Below, piece after piece: positions 9,273 through 22,600 of a stretch of 64,000 nucleotides of DNA. Source of the stretch: Takifugu bimaculatus (lineage: Eukaryota > Chordata > Actinopteri > Tetraodontiformes > Tetraodontidae); assembly GCA_004026145.2 (NCBI GenBank), contig CP034980.1, positions 4,558,280 through 4,622,279 on the forward strand, in the 5' to 3' direction. Made by a program: the position numbers and the translations under genes. Under the pieces are notes generated by a model, which was not told where the DNA came from, made no database searches, and worked only from the letters and a program-made list of their open reading frames with translations. Position 1 is the first letter of the stretch, and each line of letters opens with the position of its first letter.

Positions 9273-12200
9273 TCCTCACTCAGAGGTCAGAGAGATGCAT
9301 CAACAGTAAACCACAAAGCGCAGCATAAGGCGGCCCCTGATATAAATATTGATGAGCTGGACTTCATGCCTGGCCAAATCTCTTGTGGACCAAAAATAGC
9401 CTGATTAAGTTCCCGTTATCTTGTGGTGCTTTGGCGTATGACACGTCTCAGCCCCACAGGAAGTGGATCTAAGGTATTGACATGGATTCATAGTTACATA
9501 AAGCAGGTGAGGGGACATGGAACTAGCCAGCCATTGCGACGCAGTGTAATTAAAGTGCAAGGGGGGTGCTCCTGGCAGTGGCGGGCTCTCTGCCACATTT
9601 CCCATTGACTTTCAACTGCATGAAGAAGGTCACCAGCAAGGTGTTTAGAGCAATCTCTGCAAATTGTTGGACTGAGGCTTGATAATCTCCAAGGCTTTAA
9701 TGGATCCCAGATCTGTTTACCAAGTGAGTGCACCTCACAAAGTCATCTGGCAATTGTTTTACCCTCTAACACAATAATAGAACTGGAATTGGCTCTTTTG
9801 ATCAATGACATCAGTGGTTAAGTTGATATATTCAATAAGCGCAGCCACCTTGAGGTTTAGAATTACTGTCTGTGTGCGTTGCAGAGAGAGGGATGTGTGG
9901 CCTCTTACTGTACTGAACTGTCCGGAGTTCCTTGGCACATTTTTTTTCTGTGTTATCTTGACCTACATGACACAAGAGCGAGGGCTGTCCTCATGCACGC
10001 AGCCAAGTCCATCACTGCTTCGCCTGCTTCACACATGCCCCCAGAGAGCTAAATATTGCATTGAAAAGGCTGTAATTAAAAGTAAAAAACAAAAAGCACT
10101 GCTGAGTGTACAGTATCTTAAAATGGTGAAGAGGGGGAGGAGGGTCTGGAGAATGTTCTGTGCTGTCTGGTCATGTGTAAGAATCCTTGAATTTCTGCTG
10201 AGGCCGGGGCGAAAGGCAGCAGCGAGTTCAAGGAGGAGAGAGACGCTGGTCTCTGTGCTCCAGAGCTGTAACGTTTCCTCTGGTCTCCTCTCGGGCATTA
10301 ATGCTTGAATGGATCGGATTGGACATGCCTAAAGACTCAAGTAGCCTCTTGATGCACTCCCAGTAAATATCAACCACCTGCATCTTAAGCACTGTGGTCG
10401 CTGCCCTCCCACTCATTTCCGCAACCCCCAAGTGTGAAAATGTCTCGTTGTCGGGCGAGTATGTGGTCCGCAAAACCACTCAGAGGGAAATTCAACTAAT
10501 CGACACATTATTTGAGCAGCCAGGAGCTCACAAAAGTGATGGTTACAGCTCATGTGATCGCGGGACTTCAGGCTCTCACTCTGACGCCGAGGAGCCTCCA
10601 AACGGGTTCGTGAGTCTTTAGCAGGAACTGCTCACGACTCGTATCGCTGCATTGCAGCCGGATGCAGTTGTTAAAAAAGAAAAAGAAATCAGAAGAAAAA
10701 AAGAAAATCTTCCATTTGGATCCTTTTAAGAAAAGGAACCTTTTCTACTCCCTCGTGCCATTTCTTTGTCGTCTTAATTTCACTGCAGCCGGATCCATAA
10801 TTCACAGCCATGTTCCCCTCCCTCGTCTTTCCCATGTGAAAAAGTTTGGAGACGGATTCCCCTAAGTTTCAAATAAAACAGTGTCAGATATTCAGGAGGA
10901 CAATGAGAACACTATTACAGGACTTGGCAGAGAAAAGCCTCAAAGGCCTTGGCACAAAAGCCTGGACAAATTGAGAAGATAGAAGCGCAAACTCATTAGC
11001 TTACCAGGTTTCCAATCACAGCATTTTTTTATGCGCTGGATGTCTCAGTCTGCGGAGTTCTCATCTGATGGGAGCCATTTTGCACCACTTCAAAGGACTC
11101 CGCTCTGCCTCAGAACTTCGGGCTGATGCGCCCATTGCTGATGTTTTTATGACAGAACATGCATGGTGATATGTTTTTCAGCCGTTATCTTCACTCATTG
11201 GCAGAGCGACGCACCATTTTGGGGATCTTATCAACACCTTAAGCTCTGTCACTACAACCCTTCTTATCTGAGCACTGACACTCCCCAACAGTGACGTGAC
11301 AAAACACTTGATTTTGTGTTTAGAAGCTGAGAAAAGTTGCCATTTGCCTGCTGAATGAAGCAGGTAGAGTCCTTTGCAATACACCTGAGAATGAGTGCAA
11401 TATCACAAGGCCACACTGTGCACAACAAAGCAAAAAAGTGACAAATGCGGCTGTAAAATGCAGCCTTTGTGATGCAAAGCACGCTGGGATGGCACGTGAC
11501 GCAGTGCAAACATGTTTGATTCCTGCTCTGCTCATTATTTTGGCCGCACAAACCCAGTCCTCAGCCTCTGCTATATTTGCCCCTTTTAATCTGCTGTTAA
11601 AACCTGAATCCGTTTACATAAATGGCTGGATTCAAAACTGCACCCTGACAGCACCCACGTTGTCAATGTGCTCTGCTTTAAATCATCCATCTGGAAGCCC
11701 CATATGGAAGATTCTGTCAGGTTTGTGTAGACAGGGCACCTGCAACGCGGGTGTAGGAAAGACACCCCGTTATCCTACTGAGGTCTGGAGCTGCAGTGCT
11801 TATTTCCAGAGAGCTCGTGTCCTGCATCATTTCCGCCCTGGTGCGAGCGGCGCTCCTCTCTGATGCTGCACTACCATCTGCTGGAGAACCAACAGGCAGA
11901 TGTGATGAGGAACGCCTTCTCTCTCGCTCGCTCGCTCTCTCTCTCTCTCTCTCCCTGGCTGTAACAGAGATTGATTTCTCTGTCTGTCACTGATGACATT
12001 GTACGATTGCTGTGTTTAAATTAGCAGCAGCCTGATAAAAGAATATAAATGGACCAAATCTCCCAGGACCTGAACTCTTATGCGCTGTATCAGTGGTGTA
12101 ACGGTTATAAAAGCCTCATTGATACGGCTTCAAATTGACAATGGCCTGTGACAGCTCCCATTTATGATCAGACTGCAGTTTGGCAGTATGCTAGAGGGAA

Positions 12201-14813
12201 GAGCTTGACTCTGAGCACAAACTGCTAATAACCGCAGCTGTTTGAATCTTCTAAAAGGCAAACACAACACATTATGTAATGTAATTATGTATCAGAATTA
12301 ATGGGCACTTTTACAGGCAACCAGCCAGCTGGGATGGCTTTATGTAACTGCCATCATTTGACAAATAAAAGAAGTCTTTTTTTTTCTTGTCTAGCAGTCG
12401 TACACACATTCAAGCCATATAAAAAAATATTCTCTTGGCATTTCTGCAGTCAGCTTTTAGCCAGTTTATTAAATTGCCACAACATGATTATCATATTCCT
12501 TCCTATGTGCTACTTTTTTGATTCCGCTACTCCCAGGTGTCGACAACAACCATTAAATGGTCTTCTGCAGATTCATGAATCATGCGTGCACGTGGAGAGA
12601 TGGAAAACAGCTTTGAGCGCTTTATATGCAAAATTAGCATAAAGCATTTAATGTTAGTTGGGCTGTTACTATACCCAAAGGATACTTCCAGAGCAGACTA
12701 AAGACTTACCCATAGAGCATTTTATAAATGATGTAGACAGTGGATAAAGGATCGCTAAAGCAAACATGTTTAAAACTGATGATGCATAAATGAATCCACA
12801 TTATGAAAAAGGAATGTCACACAGTCATCCTTAATGACACACACACACACTTCATCACAAAGTGTCATTAAGTATGATAGAGCACAAGTCATCTGCTGCT
12901 TTTGCATGAGGCACACAGTGACACCCCCACACAGGAAGGACAGAGTCAGATAAACAGTCATTTTAGGCTCTTTTCACTTACATATGAGATGGGAGGGCAT
13001 CTTGAGCCACTTTGAGAATTGGACAAATGCACATATGAGAGAATGAGCCGAGATTGCTTAAGGTAATGACAAAAGCATTCGCGCTACATCGACTCATAAA
13101 AGCTATTTTCTACGTCCGGAGGAAAGTCATATACAAGTAAATGATTCATCCCACTCTGCCCCCGGTATACATTAAACTGAATCGATTCCTCTGCGCTTTG
13201 GTTTGATATGCACCTTGGCCAGTGCTGTGAATAATAATCAGAGTGGCCTGAAAAGATAAACAGTCCCTGCTGCCCCCTAGAGGTCTGCAGGCTTAGCCGG
13301 CTTTATTGTTTCACCCATGATTCACAGAAACCACAGCAACTGTCTCCACACAGTCAGACTGAGGTATCCAGTTACAGCAGGACAGCAGGAAGGCGGGAGG
13401 AGGGAGGAGAATTCAGCTAACTGGGTCTCAGAAGGCACCTGCAGCAGCTTATATGCATGCAAGAGACGCAATGACTTGCAATCCAGCAGCTGTAATTGTA
13501 GTTTTAGCACAACTGCAGCCTTTGTCAAGGTTTTAAGGATTGATTGGAATTATATTGAGCTAGCCACGACAGGCCGACTCCACTTGGACTGCGTGTGAAA
13601 GAAAAAACATGACGCAGCAGCTCAGGTCATAAAGAAGCCATAATTATAAAAGGAGGGTCACTTGAGGCTGAAAGGGCCTGCGAAGAAATCTGATTATAGT
13701 GATTTTATGGTGCGCGCTGGGAGCGGTTGATTTCACTCTGTGTGAACTGGACATTTACAAGTAACCAAATAAATTTACTCATATACTTGCTTTATGTGAC
13801 TTTTTATTTGATTCTTCCCCTTCAACTCTAGTCATCCATATGAGCTAAATTGTTTATTCCTCTAAAAATGATCCTCGCCACTGTCACACAAAAAATGTTG
13901 ATATATTCAGACGCATGTTTCATAGATTGTTCTCCTGCAGATCACTTTCACCTGGATCACTTTGCCAAAACATAAAGTAACTGTCCAATTCAGCCTAAAT
14001 CAGTCTGCAAGAAGGCTGCAGACTGCAGATTTATTTGGATAAGGACCTAAAACATGCAGACAAATCTGCACATTAATCACTGTGGACAACATCAAAATTC
14101 TGGTAAGCGATCAAATTAAATCAGTAAAATACTCAAGTCTCAAATATCCAGTTTATTCTTTAGTTCTGTGTTTCCAAATGTGTGCATTCCCATCAATAAT
14201 TTTTAACTGTTTTGGTATCAATATGATATATGATAACTAATTAGCATGTTTATCATCTGGAAAGAACATCAGTGATCACAAACTATTGCAGCTTTTCTTG
14301 AAAGTAACATTATAGATATTAAATCGATACAAACTTTTGAATTCTGGACTGATTAATTGCAGGCAGGTCTGTAAAATAAATCAGCTATCATGCCGTGTAT
14401 TACTGTCAGGAAAAACGTGCTGTTCTAAATAGAAACAGTACATTGTAACAAGGTTAATCAAACATGGGAATATACAACCTTTCCTCCACCTATAGAATAT
14501 ATTCAGGGAGTTATGGTAAAAGCTAACCAAATTTGTTGCTTTGAGATTTTTGTTTGCATGTGAGTTTATTCAAACTGTATTTCTATCTATCAAGTATGAT
14601 AAATTAGAATTAAATGAATTAAGAACGTGCATGTGTTTAATAGAAACAAAAAAGAAAATATGAACGAATCGGCCATGTTCCCTTCTGGCCACAAGAGGGC
14701 AGCAGCTCACAACACAATGAATTGATGTGACGTAACAGTAACGCAAGTAATTTAAAGACGAAATACATTGAACGAGCTTCATGTAAAGTAGGTGAACAGC
14801 ACAAGCGCCATTC
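9273..14813. other. Gene-free intergenic DNA upstream of sncb
   Basis: I find no supported gene. Open frames such as 9805-10308 and 11438-11863 show no domain or splice structure. There is a TC-rich microsatellite at about 11923-11952 and a short CA run at about 12838-12850. The block at about 12000-12240 is AT-rich with homeobox/TALE-like motifs and could be a conserved non-coding element. This cannot be shown without comparison. Confidence 0.55.
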
Positions 14814-14985
14814 AGATCAGGACCATGGACAGAGAGACAGAACTGATCAGAACCATGGACAGAGACACGGAACTGATCAGAACCATGGACAGAGACACGG
14901 AACTGATCAGAACCACGGACAGAGACACGGAACTGATCAGGAACCATGGACAGAGACACGGAACTGATCAGAACCATGGACAGTG
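14814..14985. repeat. Minisatellite, 30-bp unit, about 5.5 copies
   Basis: The unit AACTGATCAGAACCATGGAC plus AGAGACACGG is repeated head to tail with few substitutions. One copy carries a single extra G (around 14940), which breaks the frame. The 30-bp period makes both strands open in several copies (for example a ten-residue TELIRTMDRD period), which explains the open frames here. I do not regard them as genes. Confidence 0.95.
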
Positions 14986-15850
14986 TCCTGATGGTTTAGT
15001 GTAAAATAATGCCCACAAAATTAGGAATGATGAGACTATCGTTAATTTTTAATCAGTCAGACGATTATTAGACACAATTCTATACAATAACATCTGCTGG
15101 TGTCCTTAAATCTCCATATTTTTCTCTGTAACTTTCTGTGTAAAGCAAACATTGATGAACACGGCGCAACACATTCGTCTATTTTCCTTCTTTATATGCT
15201 AGTTAGGGGGTAAAACCTCGATATGTAGCTGTTGCTCACCTGATTTTGAACCGACAGAAAACGACACTGGGGTTCTCCTCAAAACTGAGCACTACGACGA
15301 GAGTGACGTCACTAGCACATCGTCACTTTTACTAAAGAGGTGGTGGTGGTGGGGGGGCGGATTTTAACCCTTTGCTAAAGCCACCTTGAACCGGTAAAGA
15401 ATGTGGAAATGTGTCACATATCTGCAGCTGAATCTGATCGGCTGCATCATGATCGCTGTGTTCCGTCAAACTGACGTTCTGCAAATTAAAGCCTCGTTTT
15501 GGTTGTTGACAATAATCTCGACATTGCTGACTTGAACAAATATGACTCGTTTTCTACCGAAAAGCACGGTTTCACCGCATGATTACAGGATCCTGCTGTT
15601 GCCCCTGCAGCTTCGATCACGTCGGGTCTGGACACACGGGGGTAAGAAGATGGGTGTTTAAGTCTACCACCCACTCCACCGCAACTACTGATGTAAAACT
15701 GGTTAACTGAAGTTAAGAATACAACAAATGATGCTTTGAACAGGACAGTAGATGGGGGCCAACGGCCGCAGTTTTAAGGGTGCAATAGATGGAGGCAGCA
15801 CATTCAGATCCAAAATGGATCCCCGGAGAGCCATTCAAAGAAAAGTTGAT
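14986..15850. other. Intergenic, sncb-proximal upstream region
   Basis: No gene is seen. A full palindromic cAMP-response element, TGACGTCA, lies at 15304-15311, about 0.85 kb upstream of the first sncb splice donor. A G-rich run lies at about 15342-15360. Whether this region acts as a promoter cannot be judged from sequence alone. Confidence 0.4.
15304..15311. promoter_or_regulatory. CRE palindrome TGACGTCA
   Basis: This is a perfect 8-bp CREB/ATF consensus. It lies upstream of the probable first exon of a neuronal gene (sncb). Function is inferred. Confidence 0.35.
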
Positions 15851-16153
15851 TAGATCTGTTGTGTGTGAAATATGGGTCGAAGTGCAATAAAGGGAAGCTT
15901 GCCATGATGATGAATATGGAGAGAGAGAGCGAGAGAGAGAGAGCGAGAGAGAGAGAGAGCGGTGCGGTGGGGTGGGGTGGGGTGGGGGGATCGTCTCAGC
16001 CGCACTCTGAAGAGGGACGTCCCTGTTGGTGGAGATCAGTCCCGAGGAAGGCCCACACACTGATCATTTCAAATATATCCCGTGCAGACGTCTGTTTGTC
16101 TCCACCGCGTGACCGAATCATAAGGGGAAAAGTCCAAGGCTCTTTGGGAACAG
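15850..16153 (+). other. sncb: Probable non-coding first exon / promoter of sncb
   Basis: A strong donor (CAG|GTAAGA at 16151-16156) ends a leader with no initiator of its own. The next acceptor (CCATAG|CTCGG at 16635/16636) opens the exon with the beta-synuclein start codon. The leader contains a GA tract (about 15918-15959) followed by four G runs (15969-15989). Vertebrate synuclein genes typically have a non-coding exon 1. The 5' boundary is not visible and is only approximate. Confidence 0.55.
15969..15989 (+). other. Potential G-quadruplex motif
   Basis: Four runs of at least four G separated by single T bases, directly after a 40-bp GA tract and just upstream of the sncb splice donor. 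This satisfies the standard G4 pattern with one-base loops, and such sequences often fold stably. Confidence 0.7.
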
Positions 16154-16645
16154 GTAAGAGCTCGATCGCATCTTTTTCTCCCCGTCATTTTAGATGCACA
16201 TAGAGGTCACCCCCATTTGACAGGCACATTAGCGTCGTCCTACGGAGGCTCTGGTTGCACCGCTAAAAGCGTGGAAGCCACATGCAAAATGTCGGGAAAT
16301 ATTCGTGAAAAGGACGTGGCTCTGAATATTTCATGCTTTGACGTGGATGTGGAAAAGGGGGGTTTGCGTGCGTGAGTGAACACAGGGATTTTACTACAGC
16401 GTGAAATGCCTGCAGTTCAGGGTCCGACCACAAGGGGCGTAGCCGCCTTCCATTACCTTCAAGCCCACGATTAAAGAGGGTTTTAATCTAAAGAGGAAAC
16501 GAATGGAAATAACTGATTGTGGAAGCTTATGGGTCGTGAGGGAGCCGGCATGCCAATGTCCATTAAATTGAAATTTTCTTTTCTTTCTTTTGCAAAGTGA
16601 CGGCAGTGATTCACTGTCTCTCTCTCTCTCCATAGCTCGGCCAAG

Positions 16646-19600
16646 ATGGATGTGTTTATGAAGGGTTTGTCTAAGGCTAAAGAGGGCATGGCTGTGGCTG
16701 CAGAGAAGACCAAGGAAGGTGTTGCAGTTGCAGCTGAGAAGACTAAAGAAGGAGTCATGTTTGTAGGTAAGATGATCAGCGAACGCCTGCAAGTGGGTCC
16801 GCTGAGGCTGATCATGTCCCTGCTGTATGCAGGAGCAGGACCAACTCAGAGGAGGAGAGATTTAATGATTTTGCTGCTGCAGCAAAGGCGCTCCAATAAA
16901 TGGTTGAATAATGGCATGATTTCAATTATATTCCACAGTAAGGCCTAATTTACAACCATGAGAGGTAAAAAATGTTAAAGTTCAGGTCTTTCCTAGTAAA
17001 TCCATTTTATTTGGATGGTTAATGTGTAAGACAGTAAGTCAAATTAGTTTAGTTTAGTAAAGAGTATTAATAATTCAAACGCAGCCCTTTTTTAGATTAC
17101 AACAGCCTACCAAAGCTGATCAGTATCGTTCTAAAATCAACATTTTAATGTCGTCTCCTAAACGATGTCCAGTTCCTATAGAGGGTAAAAATATGATTGA
17201 ATGTCCGTGTGTCCTTTCACCTGACCGGCTGAAATAGGGACAGGGGCGGGAGCTGGGACAGCTGATCATGTCTGGTCGACTGAAGCAGCCCCACCCCAGC
17301 GTCGCCACCCTCTGACAGCTGAGATAGTCTCTCAGGAGGGATCTGCAGCGATTAGTTCCATCCATTCAATGTTTTAGAGCAGTCTCCAAACCCCAGGGCC
17401 TGGAGACAGGCACATAAAGGTGTCAGCCTTCAAGAAAATCCATTCATATTTCTGCCCCTCCCATTAAAACATGTGACGCCGCTGTCACAACACACACGCC
17501 ATCATCCTGCTGATCTCTCCTGTGACGTGTTTGCCTGTACGTGTGCGCGCGCACGACTGCTGTGTGCCGCTCGTCGAGCGTGGTGTTGGCCTAGAAAGCT
17601 CCATATGATTTGCTTGAAGGCTGCTCTTGGAGGAGGGGTAGGAGTGATCCGATAGGGCCGCGGCCCACCTTTTGACAGCTGCTGCAGCCCGCCCACCCGG
17701 CTCAGCTGAGCGATCAGCCTGCATGAAGCAGGGAGGAGAGGGAGAAGACAGAAAGGCCTGCTCCATGGCAAATTAATGTCACAACTGTTGTATTAGAGGC
17801 TCTGGTGCACTCCAAGAGCAGCAAAATCAGTAATACAGACTCGCTTTATGTATAGCAGGTTTACATGGTTATTAGTGGTGATAACCTTTCCAAGCATCAC
17901 TACTATCTGATGCTAATGCTCTTCTGGTGTTTTAAGGCATTTTTCCATCACTAAATTGACATAATGGATTTGGATTTTACAGGTCCAAATGTAGTTTAAC
18001 CTGATTCGAACGTGCTGGTTTAGTGCTGTAGCGCTGTACGTTATCACCAGTCCACTCCTCGTTTGGCTTTTAGCATCCCAGCCACCTATGTGACTTGAGC
18101 AGAAAAGAGGATGAAAAAGTTATCATAGCAATGAGGCAGTGAAACCAGTGAAACCCAAATAGACTTGACGGAGTGTGTAGCAAATGCTTCATATCTGCCG
18201 TAGATCACAAGCATAAGGAGTTCTGTGGTTTCTAATAGAGAGGAGAGAGCAACTCGACCGCTGCTGTTCTGTAGCGTCTCTTGAGAAATGCATTTGTATT
18301 TACTTACTTGTGTTATTCCTCAGGTCATTTACAAGTAAAACATCCTCACCGCATTTAACCATCCAGCTAGAGTGAATCCAACAATAGCTAATAACATTTT
18401 TTTTTAAATGCAGCAGCTGTTCTTTTACTATATCCCTATGAGGCTTCAGATTGTATGCCTGAAATTTTACGTTCCTCTACGTTTAAATAAAGTTTGCTCT
18501 ATATAAACAAAGGAAATGTTAGGCTCAACTGCAAATAACAGTGGGTTAACCTTTAAAAGAGCTATTACCCATTCTAACCTTTTTTCCCCTCTTCTTTTAT
18601 TGCAATATGCTAGGTAACAAAGCCAAAGACAGCGTGGGCACAGGTGAGTTTTACTGTCTCTCATACGTTGAGTTCATTTCTGTGAATAAAATAAAAAATA
18701 GAAACAAGTGGAACGAGATCGATAGAAATAATGTTACATCTGCAAAACCCTTGTTTAACAACTGCTGATGCTGATGGGGAGGGTGGAAATTACAGAGACG
18801 ACACTTTCAATCTGTGCGTTGACTCTGTGGAGGGAACCTTATATGCATGACGGTGTGTGTCCCTGCAGTGGCTGAGAAGACCACTGGAGCGATGGGAAAC
18901 ATTGTGGCAGCCACTGGCCTGGTGAAAAAAGACGAGTTCCCTACTGACATGAACGTATGTATCTACTGTCTGCTGCTGTCATGAAATACAGCAACTAACA
19001 AACGTACTGTGGCGTTGTGAGGGCTGTCTGACACATAAATAACGTTTAAAAATCATTCACACAATGCTTTCATTATTTTTTCGGCATAACATTTGGTGTC
19101 GTGGAGTACAATTAAAGTTTTACAAGCTTGAAACTACAAGATTGCAGTACATACATATATTTTATACAAACATAACAATACGTCATCATCAATATCATCA
19201 TTAACGACATATGAGACAAACAGCAGTTGTTTTCATATTTCTTAATGATAAATTTATCTCCATTTCGATTGGATGTCAGTTTTTATGATGCAAACTGCTA
19301 CAGACTTTAAATACTGTATTCGTTATTTCGGCTGTGTTGTGGACAGCGTTCACATTTGAGGGGGGGGTGGCAGTTTCACTCGATGCACAGTGTCAGCCAA
19401 GAGCCGTGAATTTATATTCACACGTATCTGTATCATTATGCAGTTCTGGTGTGTAGCATACATTCTTCTGCAATCCTAGCAAATGCCAGGTAGCCAATTC
19501 TGGAGAAAAGAAAGATCACATATTACCAGATATAGTGGGAAAATAAGACCAACTTAAAGTAAATTGGCACTGTCCCACACTGGCAGTTAGTGTAGCAGAT

Positions 19601-22600
19601 TGTCCACTTCGAATGGCATGTGCTTCAAACAACTGAAAACAGGGTGAAAAAATAAAAAAAATCTAGATAGGAGGCAGCCATGTCTGTGAGATGTCCGTTC
19701 ATGATATCAGCTGAGAAACTGACAGATTGCTAACAGAAGACAAGTTTGCAGATAAATGGATAGAGGTGAAGTCACCGTCTAGTTCAGGACAAGACAGGGT
19801 GACTTGTATTGGAGCCATGCTAGTCAAGTAATGTCAAGTCAAACAATTCTGAAGGCACAGAAATGGTACAGTCCACTGAAGGGGTGTTTGAAATCCTGTT
19901 GCCTTGAGTATTCCGTGCATAAGAAACAGGAATTGGGAAATACTATGTAACCAAACATTTATTAATGAAATTGATCAAATATCTAGCTACCCTCCAAACT
20001 TTTGCAGGGTCCAAATCACATTTGAGGGATTAAAACCCGCATTGAACTTCCCCAGTAATTCGAAGCCTGGTTGTGGAGAATTAAATGACATCATCCAACA
20101 TGCTCAGCACTTGGAACGTCACTGTGCTGTTTGCATGTGCTAATAATAAATGCATGCTGCTCTGCACATCACGATGAAGCTTAATCTGCTTTTTATTTTC
20201 CCTGTGTCAGTGCCCATCGTGGCTGATATTAAAAATAATAATAAATAGTACCTAGAGGGAGAACAAACTGGATTTTCCATAGATGCGGAACAAAAATCAA
20301 GAGAGCGCAGTGGATGTTTGCCAAGTTTTTGCCTAAATTATTCTGCAGCCCTGTCAGCTTATTACGACTGATGCTCCTCCCCCCAACCCCTGTAAAACTG
20401 GAATTCTCCTGGCCTCTCCTAAAGCCTTATTTGGAGAGCTGAACCCTCTCCAGTGAGTCACTAATCAAGTAAATCTGATAACTGGTCTAATAAAACCCTA
20501 ACAGCATTATCAAGTGATAAAACTGGGTTTGGCAACACCCTGACAGCACACTGCTACACTGGTTACATGAATGCTCTTCAGACAGAGTGTCCTGCAGGAA
20601 TTATAAAGAAAAGCATTCATACAAAACCACATTTCATTTAAAAGTAATATTTGAATCACATCTGACTGACACTGGGCTTTATCTTCAGCTTAAGCAATGA
20701 GTAAAATGAAACACCAACTGTTTCTTCCCCCTCTGCTCCTCTGTCTGTCCTTTATTGTGCTCCCTTTTCCCCAGAAGATGATCTGGCTGATTAGATGCCT
20801 CTTTGTGGTGGTTTCCTATTATTCAGCACTTAAGGCAGTGGTAATCACGTTTGTCGGCTTAAAGCAATAGCATCGGCTTCTCGTAGAACATGGGATTATA
20901 GGACGATCTTCTCTGGCCTAATTGACTCAATTACTGCTGGGTTTAAAAATAAATGTGTGCTGACCCACTAGCTTTGTTTTTTATGGCCGTGATGAGGCAG
21001 GCACAGCCGTCTGCTGTCAGGCCACTGTTTGTTTTCTTCATCAGCTCTGGTTAACTGGGATCAAAATTGGTCATTTATTTTTAGTCATTTTACTGCAAAG
21101 GAGTTCAAATCATTAATATTTTATTTGCTGATCAAACACTTAATTGGTGAAGTTAGCATCTCTGTGAGGTGGTGTTCAGGTACAACACCCTGTTTAAGGC
21201 CAAACTGTTGACTGAACATGCTAATACTCAGGGGGCTCAAATCAATCGGCTGCTGGTCAAATTAAAACGTGATCTGATGAGGCTGGAGTCCGAAATGTTT
21301 TGGGAATATTCAAAATTCGGGGGTGGGCGTACTTTGGAGGCTATCATTTTAGATTTCAACTTTGATTTTGGACATTTTGGACACTAGAAGGAATTCTTCT
21401 TCCTATGGGCTTTGTGGTAAATCTCTGAAAGTTGGGAGAGAAGAAAACCTTTGAGAAACAGCTTTGGATGTTTATCTTCCTGACAACTGGATGCTTTTCC
21501 TCTCCAACAATGGCAGATTCTGGATTACCATTGAACAACATTTGTTTACTATAGAGAGAATGCAGAAAACAATCTGTGTTTAGTCCACTCACAAATATGT
21601 GTCATGGCTTATGTCACCACAGAGCTGTTCTCTATTTTGTCTCTGCAGCCTGAGGAGTATGGGCAGGAGGCCATGGAGGGCCAGGGAGAGGCAATGCTGG
21701 ACCCAGAAGGAGAGACATATGATGAGTCCCAGCAGGTAATCCGTGTACACAAAATCAACTGACTACTTCTTCCTGCATGTCTCTGATCAGCCTGTAAATA
21801 GCTTTTTGTGGTTTGGTGAGACTCCTCCAATAATGTGTGTGTGTATGTGTGTGTCTGTGTTGCTGTTGAGATGAATCCATTGACTCACAGCAGATGGAAG
21901 CTCATCAGTATTCAACAACCCCGCTCGGTTACACATTTTGTTCCGTATTGAATTTCAATAGCACTCCACACTTGCCCTCCACTTCTGCTCCACGCAATCT
22001 CTGCAGCGCACATGCAAGTAATTGTTTACTGGGAAAAGAAAACAGAGGCTTAGTCAAGCCAATGGCGAGGGAAAGAGTTTGGGGCTCTCCTGTCCAGTCA
22101 TGCACACTTATACCCATGAGGAATGCATGTCATTACATGTACACAGCACACGATTCAACTGCCATTAAAATACAGAAAAACACAGATGAACAAATATTTG
22201 TGTGTGGGATGGGGGGGGGGGGGGGGGGGGCGTTAGATGCCCATGGTTATTTCTGGAACTGTGCAACAGAGAGAGAGTAACCATACAACTGAAAATAGCC
22301 TTCACAGCTAATTAAATTTGATTGGAATTAGATTTTGTACATACAGTCATCATATTCACTGCACCAGTCTGACATTTTCTTAAGCTCATCTTTTTCTTGG
22401 AACATCCTAATCTATTTAAAATGAGCTCTTGCATAATCTTCTAGTAGTACTGAAAGTATCCAGTCATGGGAAAGGATCTTCTCTCCATTCATCTTTTCTT
22501 CATTTTCCCCATCAGAAGAGTGCCATAGTAATCAGCTTAAGTATTAAATACGCAGGTATTCAAATCAAAAGTAAAGGAAAAGAGATCTTCTATCGCCCTC

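Noticed and set aside
9805..10308. 167-codon open frame
   Set aside because: No recognisable protein features; lies in gene-free DNA with frequent unrelated open frames on the opposite strand.
11438..11863. 141-codon open frame
   Set aside because: No domain or coding-like composition and no partner exons.
14570..15004. Open frames on both strands over the 30-bp repeat
   Set aside because: Explained fully by the tandem repeat with a period divisible by three. It is also not a CRISPR array: units are contiguous with no spacers and the genome is eukaryotic.
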